A stretch of DNA of 64,000 nucleotides, from assembly GCA_039105265.1 (NCBI GenBank), contig JAPFFF010000011.1, positions 2,604,001-2,668,000 on the forward strand, written 5' to 3'. The first letter of the stretch is position 1. Each line of letters begins with the position of its first letter. The notes beneath the pieces are model-generated. The model did not search any database, was not told where the DNA came from, and was given only the letters and a program-made list of their open reading frames with translations. This document shows positions 18,389-28,429 of the stretch, piece by piece. A program made the translations under genes and the position numbers. The DNA is from Tritrichomonas musculus (taxonomy: Eukaryota; Parabasalia; Tritrichomonadida; Tritrichomonadidae).

Positions 18389-19912
18389 TTAAACCTTTAT
18401 CTCTTTTGCTCTGTTAATTATATCTCTATCTTGATCACTTATAGTCAACTCAGGTCTCGAAAGCATAAGATCAATTAGATTCGAATTGGGATTCTTACAA
18501 GCTGCCATTATGGGTATCAAGCCATCATTATCTGTTAGATTAATATTTATTCCATTAACTTGAAGTAGAGCCTTTGTTAGTTCAAAGTCAGAATTCAAGC
18601 AAGCATAATGAAGAGGAGTTTTGCCACTTTTGTCTTGTAAATTAACATCAATTTTTGATGTTGAAAAAATATCAATCAAAATTTTGGCAACTTCAAAGTT
18701 TATATTTTTACAAGCAATATGAAGTGCAGTCATTCCATTTCTATTAACAGCATTAAGATCAAGATTTAGACCTTCGTTGATCAATAAATTTAATACAGAA
18801 GCAGATTGAGTAAAATGTAAGGGAGTTTCAAGAGTCCAAGGAGTTCTAGCATTGACATCAACCACATACTTATCATTAGCATCTTCAGCAGAGTCGTTGC
18901 TATCATTTGATTGATACTTTAGGAGCAATGAAACTACTTCGGGGTGATCTTTCATGCATGCGTAGTGAAGAGGGGTCATTCCTTCACTTGAATGTTCATT
19001 CAAAATAATACCTTTCTTATGAAGCAAAATCTTCACTATTTCGTCATATCCAAGTATAGATGCTAGGTGAAGCGGAGAACGGCCAATTTTGTCTTTCAAG
19101 TTCAAGTTTATTAATTTTTGTTTAGCAAGGAAAGAAACGATTTCAATGTCATTGTATTGTACAGCGATGATCAAAGGAGTCTTATTCATTTTCTCAGTTG
19201 TGGAATTAATGATATAACTATAATGAGAAAGTTCTTGATTTCTTTTCCTAAAAATTAATTGCTTATTTAAATACTCGGGATCTTCAGTTAAATCTGGCTG
19301 ATTTTGAGTTAAATTTTGATTTTGATTTTTTTGTTGATTTTGATTTTGTTGAAATTGCTGAGGGAAATTGGAAAGAAGCTTTTTCGACTTTTTTGGAGAA
19401 ATTCTTTGAATGAATAGAGCGAGATTTTGAAGATTTTGTTCATTTTGAGAAGTTTTTGATACCTGATTCAAATTTTTGTCTTGCTGCATTTTTTGAGCTT
19501 TTTGTGCTTGTTCAATTTGCTTAATTTGTATTAAATGTTGCTGTTCAGCTTGTAGAGCTTGCTGGCGGTAATTCAAAATTAGATCAACACTTTTCAAGCA
19601 TCCTGTCATTATTGCAACATGCAATGGTTTAATTTTATCAATTCCATCTTCATTTAAATCATTTTTATAGAGTTTATGATGGTAATTTTCAGAATTATCC
19701 TTATCATTGAAATTTTCATATTTTCCAGATTGAAGAAGAGTTAGAAGGACTTCAGAATTCCAATTTAAGCATGCATAATGGAATGCATTCATTCCATCTG
19801 AGCTTTTCATCGATAAAAATTCTTTTTCATATTCTTTACCATTTACAAAACTAAGTATTGAATTTACAGCGTTTGAACTTCCTGATAAACATGCTAAATG
19901 AAGAGTCGTCAT
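18389..19912 (-). CDS. Ankyrin-repeat ORF, probably the 3' half of a broken or intron-split gene
   Basis: This is a 507-codon ORF of ankyrin repeats from its first residues (TTLHLACLSGSSNAVNSIL). A Q/N-rich insert follows at about residues 135-225, and then about six regular repeats (GRSPLHLASILGYDEIV, GMTPLHYACMKDHPEVV, GMTALHIACKNINFEVA, GKTPLHYACLNSDFELT). It lies 151 bp downstream of another ORF on the same strand that ends in mid-repeat. It starts inside the repeat array without any cap or N-terminal domain. The spacer has TGA and TAA stops in this frame. It may be an independent short gene, but a split of one large Trichomonas-type ankyrin gene is more likely. Confidence 0.6.
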   Translation of the reverse strand: MTTLHLACLSGSSNAVNSILSFVNGKEYEKEFLSMKSSDGMNAFHYACLNWNSEVLLTLLQSGKYENFNDKDNSENYHHKLYKNDLNEDGIDKIKPLHVAIMTGCLKSVDLILNYRQQALQAEQQHLIQIKQIEQAQKAQKMQQDKNLNQVSKTSQNEQNLQNLALFIQRISPKKSKKLLSNFPQQFQQNQNQQKNQNQNLTQNQPDLTEDPEYLNKQLIFRKRNQELSHYSYIINSTTEKMNKTPLIIAVQYNDIEIVSFLAKQKLINLNLKDKIGRSPLHLASILGYDEIVKILLHKKGIILNEHSSEGMTPLHYACMKDHPEVVSLLLKYQSNDSNDSAEDANDKYVVDVNARTPWTLETPLHFTQSASVLNLLINEGLNLDLNAVNRNGMTALHIACKNINFEVAKILIDIFSTSKIDVNLQDKSGKTPLHYACLNSDFELTKALLQVNGININLTDNDGLIPIMAACKNPNSNLIDLMLSRPELTISDQDRDIINRAKEIKV

Positions 19913-20063
19913 TTTATTAAAAAAAATTAAATTGAAACATCATCTAAAAAAATTAGAATTAAAAACAGTTTTATAAGCAAAATATAAATTAAAAACATCG
20001 AAATGAGAAAAAAATAATTAAAAACGCTATAAATAAAAAAAGCAAACGGTTCCTTTGTTAAAA

Positions 20064-21728
20064 TTAAATGTTATAAACGATTTTTTCATTAATATCAAAT
20101 AAATTTGATTGTAAAAGTAATTTAACAGTTTCTTCATTTCCTGATAGGCATGCAGAATGAAGAGGATTTCTAGTATTGATTTCTTGAATGAATGATGAAT
20201 TTTGATTATCGGAATCTTCAGAATTATTATTAACCTGGCTTAATATGAAACGAACAGCAGGAGCAAAACCGCATGAAGATGCCGCTTCAATAAATAATGA
20301 TGGATCAATCCCTCTTTTCCATATATAAAATAATGCTACAAAGTTACTAAATTGAAAGAAAGTTTTGAAAATATTCATAAAATTTGACTTTGTATTCGTT
20401 GACAAAGAGTTCGAGTTAAAAATGTCTTGAATGCTAATATTTTTATATTCAATTAAATACTCAATGATCTGTTGTCGATGAAATTGAATAGCTACATTTA
20501 AGCATGACTCATTGTCAAATTGGATGCTTTTCTTGTTGTCATTTGAATCAATAATTTTAAAAATCTCTAAATTTCCACCAGCTGCCGCAAAAATAGCTAT
20601 ATTTTTTGTCATTTTTGTGGTTCCATTGTTGAGTAAAAGTTTAAAACATTCGAGTGAGCCGTAAAATGCACAATAATCTAAAATTGAAACTTTTGGAAAG
20701 TAAGTTGCCAAAATTGAAAACTTTTCATAGTATTGGACAGGAACAATTTGGTCATAATTGAAATGGAGCATCTGTGTCATTTTAATTAATGTCTTCGAGT
20801 CATCTTCTCTAATAACTTTGAAAATAGAATCTGAGTTGTTTTCTCCATTTAATATGTTTTGTTTGTGTTTCTCCCAATCGCAATTTAATGCATGAAATGG
20901 AAGTTCAAAATGTGTTGTATTTGTGGACATTAAATGTGCAAAAAATGGTGTCAATTTTGAATGAAGTGGTATGATTTCTTCTGGTGTAATTATTTGTTTT
21001 TCAAGAAGCCAAATCGTAATAAAGCTTATTTCCTGTAAGAAGAATTTGTCATAAAAATAATTTTTATCAATTTTTAATCTTAAATTTCGTAATACAATTG
21101 ATTTAAAAAACGGTAATAGTTGACGAGCTTTCTTTTCAGATTGTTTCTCATTGATCAAAAGTAAAAAATCAAGTATAAAGCTTGTTTCTTGTGGCATCAC
21201 TAAGCAGCGACTGAAAAAAACTTGGGCAATGATTTCGCTATTATTTTTATTAAGAATTTTAAGAATTTCAATTAAATTGTTTTCTTTTGTTTCTTCATTT
21301 AAAGTAAAAATTAATCGTTCATAAGTGATAAGCTCTTGTAATTCAATGCTTTTTTCAATTGGTTCAGAAAATTTTGCAAGAAAATTGTTTTTCTTTTGCT
21401 CAAGTTCTTGTATTTTTAATTTTAGAAGTAATTGACAAAAAAAAGAAAGATTAGATGAATTGATTTTCACTTTTTTATGAGATAAAATTCTCTTTATTGT
21501 TGAATGATATGGGTTGATATCTTTAATATCAATTTGTATTATAATTCTATCAGATTTCTGATTTGATTCGCAAAATTCTTTGACTGTTTGACAAAATGTT
21601 GATACGAAAGCTTTATTCACTTTTGTTGTATATCCATTAATAATAATATTGAAATCTGGCGTAGGCTGTTGTTGTCGTTCAGCTGTATCGCCAGAATTTC
21701 TTTGGTGAAGGTTAGATCTATTAATTTT
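20064..21728 (-). pseudogene. DUF3447-type ankyrin protein, 5' half; no in-frame ATG
   Basis: The open frame starts after a TAA at 21731-21729. It contains coding-like sequence (PTPDFNIIINGYTTKVNKAF) that resembles the start of large Trichomonas ankyrin proteins, but it has no ATG before residue about 150. The next strong features are the Trichomonas-type N-terminal domain, an ankyrin-like DUF3447 segment (SILDYCAFYGSLECFKLLL, NIAIFAAAGGNLEIFKII) and one canonical repeat (NPLHSACLSGNEETVKLLL). The frame stops in the next repeat (DINEKIVYNI). An ATG at 21752-21750 is in frame but is followed by TAA after five codons. Either this is a pseudogene, or a short intron of about 65 nt separates an exon starting MIVSIKK (near 21790) from NSGDTAER; that junction would keep the frame. 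Confidence 0.55.
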
Positions 21729-21799
21729 TTACGTTTAAAAAACTGTATACATTTTTTTTACCTTTTCTTAATGGAAACGATCATATGGTCCACAAATTA

Positions 21800-22384
21800 T
21801 TTTGTTATATATTGTGGACTATATTTTTTTTTAATTGTTATATTATTTTTTTCATCGAAATCAAATCAAAGAATGATGGTACCAAATATGGTTTACAAAT
21901 ATTTTGAATGTATTCAAATTTTCAATTTTCAGAATAGATAAATTGGATTAAATTATGTTAAAGTGCATTAAATGGTTGGATTTAATTAAAAAATATTAAG
22001 AATTACTGTTAAATTTTACTTTTCAATTTTTCTGAAAAATATTACCATTTGTACCGATGATGTAAATTGACGTCATAAATCATTTTTGAGAAGATTAAAA
22101 ACAAAAATTCAAAAACACTTCATTTTTCATAAATACTAGAAAAGCTATAATTATCCATTGTTGCCAAATTATCCTACCTTATGAAAATCGTTTGTTCGCA
22201 AACAAATTACCTCAAAAGAAGATTGCCAAGTCTATGTGATTTTCAATAATTTTATTGACAACAAAAAAAATGTTTAGGATGAACTATAGCAGCACAAATA
22301 AAAAAATATGAACGAATATTTAATTGAATATTTATAGAAAATGATATCATATAAAAATATAAATCAAAAACAATCAGAATAGTT
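21800..22384. other. Intergenic region, nothing recognised
   Basis: This is AT-rich DNA between two minus-strand genes. TGACGTCA occurs at about 22069-22076 as an isolated palindrome. I see no gene, tRNA or inverted-repeat element. Confidence 0.4.
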
Positions 22385-23461
22385 TTATTGATAGTTACTT
22401 CCTGATGCAATTGAAGCCTTTACATCTTTAGGAAGTTGTTTAAAGCAATTCACGCATATTGGTCGCCCATTATATACAGTATACTTAGGCAAATCAACTA
22501 AGCTTTTATTACAAATATAGCAATTAAAGCATTCTGAATGAAATTTCAATTTCATCCCACAAAGCGAAGCACAAATCACTTTAGATGATGGATAAAACGA
22601 TGAAGCTGGTTGAGTAGGCAAATTTTTCGTAATTATTGGTCTTCCACAGCCTGCACACATTGGAAGCAAATCTTCTTTTGGACAGTGAGTTTCACAATAA
22701 AAATTTCCATCAATTGGTGAACGTTTATATGAAGCAATATCTAAAGTTTTACCGCAATAAGCACAAACAAAATGTTCTTTACAGAAACATCGGCCAGCAA
22801 CAACAACTGATGTATTAGACCGAGGGGTATTGCATATACAGCAAGAATCTTGTTGAGGTGTTACCATAGCTGCGCACGATGGGCAATAAACATCATTATT
22901 CAATGATATTCCAACCTTTAGTTTCTTTCTGCACTCTTTGCATGTAAAATGAGCTGAATGGAAAGCAAGATTTCCTTGATAAATAACATCATCGCCACAA
23001 GGATTTCCGCATCTAGTGCATCGAGGCCCAAAATCAATTGGAGTTGTTGATAAACTCGTATTTGCGTTCATATTTGAAAATTTTAAGTATGCATTTGGAG
23101 GACAAGGATCAATCTTGCTTGCTCCTTGATTGTTTGTAAGTGAATTATATGAATGAGGACGGCCATATTCTTTTTGCTGAGGAAAAGCTGAAGCTTTTGA
23201 AAAATCAAAAATATTTGATTTTGAAGAAGTTGAACGAAAGTTATTGGTTTGGGGTGATAATAATTCATGATGATCAGTATCATCATTTGTATATGAGTCC
23301 GCTAAAACGTTATCAGCATATTCGTAGTTATTAGATAATAAGTCTGTAATTGATGATCTAATAATGGATAAAGCAGCTTCATCTTCTTCATCAATATCAA
23401 AACGGCAATTCATTTCAGGTATATTAAATGACCCAGGATTTGTATAATATGTCTGTGTCAT
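22385..23461 (-). CDS. Triple LIM-domain protein
   Basis: This 358-residue protein has a disordered Ser/Asn-rich N-terminus of about 140 residues and then three LIM zinc modules. The first runs from CTRCGNPCG to CPSC (about 147-197), the second from CCIC to CETHC (about 206-262), and the third from CAGCGRP to CVNC (about 267-342). The third has an enlarged first zinc loop (Ser/Pro insert before CGMKLKFHSECF). Each has the C-x2-C, H-x2-C, C-x2-C and C-x2-C/H spacing. LIM domains are protein-binding modules in actin-linked adhesion proteins such as paxillin or zyxin. No other domain is present, so the specific partner is unknown. Confidence 0.85.
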   Translation of the reverse strand: MTQTYYTNPGSFNIPEMNCRFDIDEEDEAALSIIRSSITDLLSNNYEYADNVLADSYTNDDTDHHELLSPQTNNFRSTSSKSNIFDFSKASAFPQQKEYGRPHSYNSLTNNQGASKIDPCPPNAYLKFSNMNANTSLSTTPIDFGPRCTRCGNPCGDDVIYQGNLAFHSAHFTCKECRKKLKVGISLNNDVYCPSCAAMVTPQQDSCCICNTPRSNTSVVVAGRCFCKEHFVCAYCGKTLDIASYKRSPIDGNFYCETHCPKEDLLPMCAGCGRPIITKNLPTQPASSFYPSSKVICASLCGMKLKFHSECFNCYICNKSLVDLPKYTVYNGRPICVNCFKQLPKDVKASIASGSNYQ

Positions 23462-24674
23462 TTATATCGTAGAAAGAGGGATAAGACAGAAAAGCAATTT
23501 TGCGAAAAAATTATTTTCAAAAATATGTTAAATCTATTGAAAAAGTTAAACGCAATAATTGAAACTTTTCAAAATAAAAAAATAAACCTTGCAAATAATT
23601 GAATGAATTGATACTTGCAGTTTTTTTAAGAAGAATAAGCAAATATCTAAAAAAAAAATATTTAAAAATATAAAATAAAGCATTATAGTAGGATGATTTC
23701 AACGCAATTGAATATTTTATTTCAAAAATTAATTAATTTTAGTCAAAAAATTTGACCAATTCATAAAAATAACAACCACTTCACAACCATTATTTTTTTG
23801 TTAGTAATAAATTTTTTTTCTTATTTTAAAGATTTTTATATAATTGGTATATAGCAGAAATCACATGATGTGAAACTTTTTTTGAAAGATAATATTCACC
23901 TTAAGGTAAAATAAAATTTTAAAACGTAATCAACAAAATGCTACTTGGAATTTCTTAGTTTGCTTGCATTGGAGATAGTTTTATGCCTCAAACACCAAGA
24001 ATGCATCCTAGTTCACTCAAAGAATGATTTTAAAAGAGATGTGACTTCCCAAAATTAACGAAATTAAAGCCATTTTTTTGGTAATTTAGGTGGTCGTTTA
24101 TCTTTTAAACCCACTTTTTGTGAGAAATCACATGAAGTGAAAAAACTGCTATTTAAATATTTTCAATTTATTCAAAGTTTTGCATTCAAATTATGTTTCT
24201 TTTTTTCATGAAAGTAATTTTTTTATATTGTCATTTATATGTTTTTTATTTTAATACTAATGATTAACCTTTAGTGATGATTTATAGATCATATTTATGA
24301 TCATCTGATTATCATCATTATAATTGATTTCTATTTTCATACTTTTTTTACATTAATAATGCTTTTATTAGTATACATTACTCATTTTGTGATTATGATT
24401 ATTATAAAGATTTTAAGAATTTAAAAGATAATTTTTTATCATATAGCTTTTTAATATATATATGCTGTGCGGTTAGCATGTTAGTTTTCATTTGATATTA
24501 ATTTGTTGATATAATATATGGTTGTACTCGAAAAAGTTGAATTTTTTATTAATCTTCATCCAGGACAAGTAGAAAATTTTCTATCGTTGCACCACCTATC
24601 TTTTGTCCAAGTCTATTCAAATTTATTTTTTGAATAGTTTATACTAATGATATTTGTGCCACAAATATCTTTTA
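23462..24674. other. 1.2-kb non-coding region between divergent genes
   Basis: This is AT-rich without a convincing ORF. It contains the 300-bp repeat at 23852-24151 described separately. The remainder (24152-24674) shows nothing I recognise. Confidence 0.4.
23852..24151. repeat. Candidate 300-bp MITE with TAGCAG ends and paired palindromes
   Basis: The left end is TAGCAG followed by GAAATCACATGATGTGAAA; TCACATGATGTGA is a perfect palindrome. The right end is GAAATCACATGAAGTGAAA, then CTGCTA, the inverse of TAGCAG. The 19-bp box is a direct copy with one mismatch, and the outer hexamers are inverted. The size and layout fit a miniature element, but the inverted ends are short. Confidence 0.3.
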
Positions 24675-26957
24675 ATGCTAACATATAATGAAAAATTTGA
24701 AAAAGTAAAATACTTTCATTCGCTTCTAAAATGGTTTAGTGGTGAAAAAACAGAAAAATCTTTTGAAAACTTGTCTAGCACCATTAATAATTTGTCACGA
24801 AATAAAAAATTGAATTCTTTGATGCATCTTTATTTTGTTAATCGTTCAGTTATTCCGCATGATTTTGATGTTTATTCCATAATTTCGGAATGCACTTCAA
24901 GTATTAAGCAAGCTTTTGATTTTATTTCAAAGTATAAAAAGAAATTCAGTAATTCAAGAAGCTTTTTTTCTTTTCAAGGTAGTGTTGTTTCTTTTTTTCA
25001 AATGGTTTTTATAGAGCTGGGAAATTATCTAGCAAATATAGATGATTTTGTAAAAGTATTAGATCATTATTTTTCTACACTAGATTCATCAAATATCGAT
25101 GCTGATGATATAAGTATTGAATATTTTGGATTTTGTACATTACCTTCATTATTCGGATTTTTTGCCATCCCTGATTTTTATAAATTCACATATCAATTAT
25201 CTATCAATCTTATTTCTACTGATTCTTTAAAAGACCTAGGTGATTATTTTGTTGCATCATTATTTTTCAATACACCTTCATTTCTCAATTTTTTATGGGA
25301 TGATTATTTTAACCAATTTATAACAGCAAATACTTATTATCCTCCTTTTAAATATTTTGAATTTTTTGTGCAATCCCTCAAAAAGGCATCTAATTTTCTT
25401 TTATCCTATCACTATCTCATCGCTAAAAAGTTATTTTCTACTTCATCAAAGCGTTTCTTGCATGTTATGGTCAAACTCTTATTTTTGCCAACACTCGATG
25501 TGCGTATTATTTCAGATTCAGCATCGCACATTTACGAAGTAGGGCAAATATCTTGCTTTGCGTCACTCAAAAATGTATTCAATCATATTTTGGCAAATCC
25601 TTTAGAATTATTTTCTCGATCAATTTTTAATGCATTAAAGATAGAAGCAAATACAGAAGCAAATTTACAATATATTCATCCTCTAAAAATAATTAAATTT
25701 AATTGTTATATGTCGGTGAAAGAAATAATACTTTTTGCAAATATTTTAATAGCTTCTGAAAAGCAAAAAAAATGTTCAGTATTCAAGCATCAAGCATTTC
25801 CTAAATTTTTTTTAAAAGATAATTCCATATTATACAACGAATTTTTTTTTCATCATCCGAAAGGTAATGTCGATCCAAACTGGACTAAAGTTTTACATGA
25901 AAATGACAAATTATTCTTTTATAATTTCAAAGAAATTGAATTAATCCAAAATGAATCATATTCTCGAAAATTTCTTGAAATTCGAAAATATCTAAATGAT
26001 AAAAATATTAATATTATTTCAGTAATCGATGATCGGTTCCCACTACAACAAGAAAATGAATCTTTTGTACTAAATTTTAGGAAATTCAATCCTATCCTAA
26101 ATAATGATGACTTTAAAGATTTTGTTATAACAAAAATTTTTAACGAATATAGCCACTTATTGAATATTTTAGAGAATCAAATGATTGTTAACAATATTAT
26201 TCAATCAAATTATAAAGAAGATCTTAATATTATTAATAGATTATATTTTATGTATTTAAATGCTTTTATTCCTTTTGATGATTGCTTTTCAACTAAATCA
26301 TTGAGATATAAGCTAACATCTCTACCAGCAATAAAAGAAAATGCTTTTGATGAAAGTTTGAAATATTTGATTGCTTTTACAATGCAGTATAATAATTCTT
26401 TTTTTGATAAATTACCCAATATAAATAACGACGAAAAAATAACTAGTAATAGTGTTGGTATAGATGATAATGCTATTGATATTAATAGTAATATCTTTTT
26501 AAACATCGATGCATTCAAAAACATGGAATTCTCAAATATTAATATTGTTGTCAAACGCATCCAAGAGTTAAATAATATTGTAAAATTTATGTCAAAGATG
26601 GATATGAATGATAGAATAGTTATATGTTGTAAAATATTTAAAGGTATTCATGAAATAATAATTTCTCAAAGTACTTACTCTTTTTCGGCAAACACTAATC
26701 TAAATTTTGAAATTGACAAAGATTATAACCATTACTTTTTGTTGTTTATTATATTTTTATTTAGTAGCCTATCAAAACTCTTGAATCTATATGAAACGTA
26801 TTGCACCTTTTTTAAATATGCTTTTTCTCAGTTTGAAGATGAAGAAGATATAGAAATGATTGAAGTGAAAATAGAATGGATCAGATTCCAAAATGTTTTG
26901 AAACAGACAATCCTAAAAGAAAGAAATGATTGCATGGAAATATGTTTATTGAAGTAA
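24675..26957 (+). CDS. Large hypothetical protein, possible VPS9-like C-terminus
   Basis: This protein of about 760 residues is rich in F, N, K, I and S and predicted to be mostly helical. It has no transmembrane signature, since its hydrophobic stretches are amphipathic. The frame opens at a TTG at 24654; the first ATG is at 24675 (MLTYNEKFEKV), which I use. The last 100 residues (DKDYNHYFLLFIIFLFSSL, then a helix ending FKYAF) faintly resemble VPS9-type Rab5 exchange-factor domains, which several large trichomonad proteins carry. That likeness is weak and the protein should be called hypothetical. Confidence 0.65.
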   Translation: MLTYNEKFEKVKYFHSLLKWFSGEKTEKSFENLSSTINNLSRNKKLNSLMHLYFVNRSVIPHDFDVYSIISECTSSIKQAFDFISKYKKKFSNSRSFFSFQGSVVSFFQMVFIELGNYLANIDDFVKVLDHYFSTLDSSNIDADDISIEYFGFCTLPSLFGFFAIPDFYKFTYQLSINLISTDSLKDLGDYFVASLFFNTPSFLNFLWDDYFNQFITANTYYPPFKYFEFFVQSLKKASNFLLSYHYLIAKKLFSTSSKRFLHVMVKLLFLPTLDVRIISDSASHIYEVGQISCFASLKNVFNHILANPLELFSRSIFNALKIEANTEANLQYIHPLKIIKFNCYMSVKEIILFANILIASEKQKKCSVFKHQAFPKFFLKDNSILYNEFFFHHPKGNVDPNWTKVLHENDKLFFYNFKEIELIQNESYSRKFLEIRKYLNDKNINIISVIDDRFPLQQENESFVLNFRKFNPILNNDDFKDFVITKIFNEYSHLLNILENQMIVNNIIQSNYKEDLNIINRLYFMYLNAFIPFDDCFSTKSLRYKLTSLPAIKENAFDESLKYLIAFTMQYNNSFFDKLPNINNDEKITSNSVGIDDNAIDINSNIFLNIDAFKNMEFSNINIVVKRIQELNNIVKFMSKMDMNDRIVICCKIFKGIHEIIISQSTYSFSANTNLNFEIDKDYNHYFLLFIIFLFSSLSKLLNLYETYCTFFKYAFSQFEDEEDIEMIEVKIEWIRFQNVLKQTILKERNDCMEICLLK

Positions 26958-27044
26958 TTATTTGTATTTATAAGGAGTTGTAAGTTAATAAATATTTTTT
27001 TAGATCTAAAAAAATTAATTTTTTTTAGTATCAAAAATGATTTG

Positions 27045-27051
27045 AAAAAAA
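27045..27051 (-). terminator. RNA polymerase III T-run after tRNA-Glu
   Basis: Seven T residues on the minus strand begin about 5 nt after the tRNA 3' end, the usual Pol III stop signal. Confidence 0.65.
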
Positions 27052-27055
27052 TTCT

Positions 27056-27126
27056 TCCGACACGGGGAGTCGAACCCCGATCCCGTGGATGAAAACCACG
27101 TATCCTAACCGCTGAACGATGTCGGA
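27056..27126 (-). tRNA. tRNA-Glu (anticodon UUC)
   Basis: The minus strand folds as a full cloverleaf of 71 nt. The acceptor stem is TCCGACA pairing with TGTCGGA, and the D arm contains AGCGGTTAGGA (B-type A-box). The anticodon stem CGTGG/CCACG encloses the loop TTTTCAT, giving anticodon TTC. The T arm is CGGGGTTCGACTCCCCG, including a B-box match (GGTTCGACTCC). No intron and no encoded CCA are present, as expected for a nuclear tRNA. Confidence 0.95.
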
Positions 27127-27289
27127 TTTCTATATGTAGTTTATTAGGAACACTATTAATCTAAGTTACGAATCAACAAAATTTGTAATTGAAGAGATTT
27201 AGTACTGAAGTTGCCTTTTCCAATTTTTGTAAATTTTTCAATTGCAATAAATTAATACTTTTTTTTGAATTCATCAAGTTATTAAAATA

Positions 27290-27785
27290 TAGGAGCCATT
27301 TTTTCAAGTTGTCAATGACCAAAATGAAAAGAATGGTTTGATTCGTATCATCGTGATATATGTATTGGTGAAAAGCATGACCTGTGAAAAGTTCTATGCT
27401 ATATACTACGAATGATGAAGATGAAAGTTTACCTGTTAATCATTCAATGAATATTTGCTAAAACTCTATGTGTAATTCTCCCAACACTCATCACCAGTTA
27501 TAATATATTTAAAAGAATCATGTTTGCTCTTATTTGGAGCACAAGCATATCTTTTGATGTTTTCACTCTAAATTCTTTTTGTTATGCATTCAAATGTAAT
27601 CATTTGAAACCTAAATTTTCTGTTAAATGAGAAGTAACTGAGATTACTGCAATTCCAAGATTTGAAGCAATTTGGTGAGCCGTTGTGTGGTTTATTTTCA
27701 AGAACCAGAAGAATTGAAGAGTCAATTCGTTCATCTGGTGTTCTTCTTGGGTCAAGGTGTATTAAATGGAGATGACGAACAAGAT
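27290..27785 (-). pseudogene. Decayed mariner-family transposase
   Basis: Read across several frameshifts and stops, the minus strand gives mariner hallmarks in order. A linker is followed by a second helix-turn-helix (TTAHQIASNLGIAVISVTSH, then LTENLGF). A degraded spacer leads to KYIITGDECW, the mariner (V/I)TGDE.W catalytic motif holding the first Asp. At least three stop codons and two frame changes break it. The first 100 or so residues expected of the transposase are not next to it: their place is taken by the unrelated plus-strand ORF that ends at 28079. Terminal repeats on the low-coordinate side were not found. Confidence 0.6.
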
Positions 27786-28079
27786 ACAAAAAGAGAAGAC
27801 GAACAACCTCCTTTATACAACCCTAAGTTCAATCACCACCTTAACCTTGATCCGATTTATATCAGTTTACAGATACTAAAAGAATTGCAACAGATAAATG
27901 AGTACCTAAAGAAAGAAAAGGAAAGGAAAGAACACAAGAAACTTACTAAAGAAATAATTAGCGAAGTGATTAAACAAAATAAAGATAAAGAAGATGACGA
28001 TGAAGATAGAGAAATAGTTTATTATCAACCAACTATGAGAAGAAGAATAAATAAAGTTTTTGCTGATTTATGTTATTAA
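27768..28079 (+). pseudogene. 5'-truncated ORF, unknown charged protein
   Basis: About 103 codons of an acidic and lysine-rich protein start without an ATG where mariner-like antisense sequence ends. The segment includes LDPIYISLQILKELQQINEY, a KEKERKEHKKL coiled coil, an acidic DDDEDRE stretch and YYQPTMRRRINKVF. I do not recognise it. It is followed after 22 bp by another ORF, tighter than host genes here, which suggests a compact mobile or virus-like genome. Confidence 0.45.
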
Positions 28080-28101
28080 CTTTGTTTTTGTTTATGTTTA
28101 A

Positions 28102-28374
28102 ATGATTATATTTGAGGTTAGTGAAAAGGATATATTACTTAATTTATTTGGAGAACTGATCAAAAGAAATGAAATAAAAGCATTAAGAAAACTATTAAAG
28201 AATAATCCTTACTGTAAACAATTTAAACCGAAAGAGTTGAATAATCAGTTTAATATAAATGGGTATAAGTTTACTAAGCGAAATAAAAATATAATACTAA
28301 TTGTGGACAAGAAAGATAATGTTAATGACAAGTGCCTTGGTGTATTAAATGAGGTCTTTAATGAATTGATCTGA
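28102..28374 (+). CDS. Small ORF, unknown, element-like
   Basis: This 90-residue protein has an ATG start 22 bp after the preceding stop. It is helical and basic (LFGELIKRNEIKALRKLLKN, then KFTKRNKNIILIVDKK). It matches no family I know. Its tight spacing and less AT-biased base use set it apart from host genes. It is followed directly by the repeat block. It is probably a gene of the same element as its upstream neighbour. Confidence 0.45.
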   Translation: MIIFEVSEKDILLNLFGELIKRNEIKALRKLLKNNPYCKQFKPKELNNQFNINGYKFTKRNKNIILIVDKKDNVNDKCLGVLNEVFNELI

Positions 28375-28429
28375 TAATATATTATTTTTGTCCTATGTCC
28401 ACTACATTATTATATTATTGAACAAGGTA

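Noticed and set aside
21669-21941. Plus-strand 90-codon ORF
   Set aside because: It overlaps the start of the ankyrin ORF on the other strand, begins out of any promoter context, and looks like AT-rich background.
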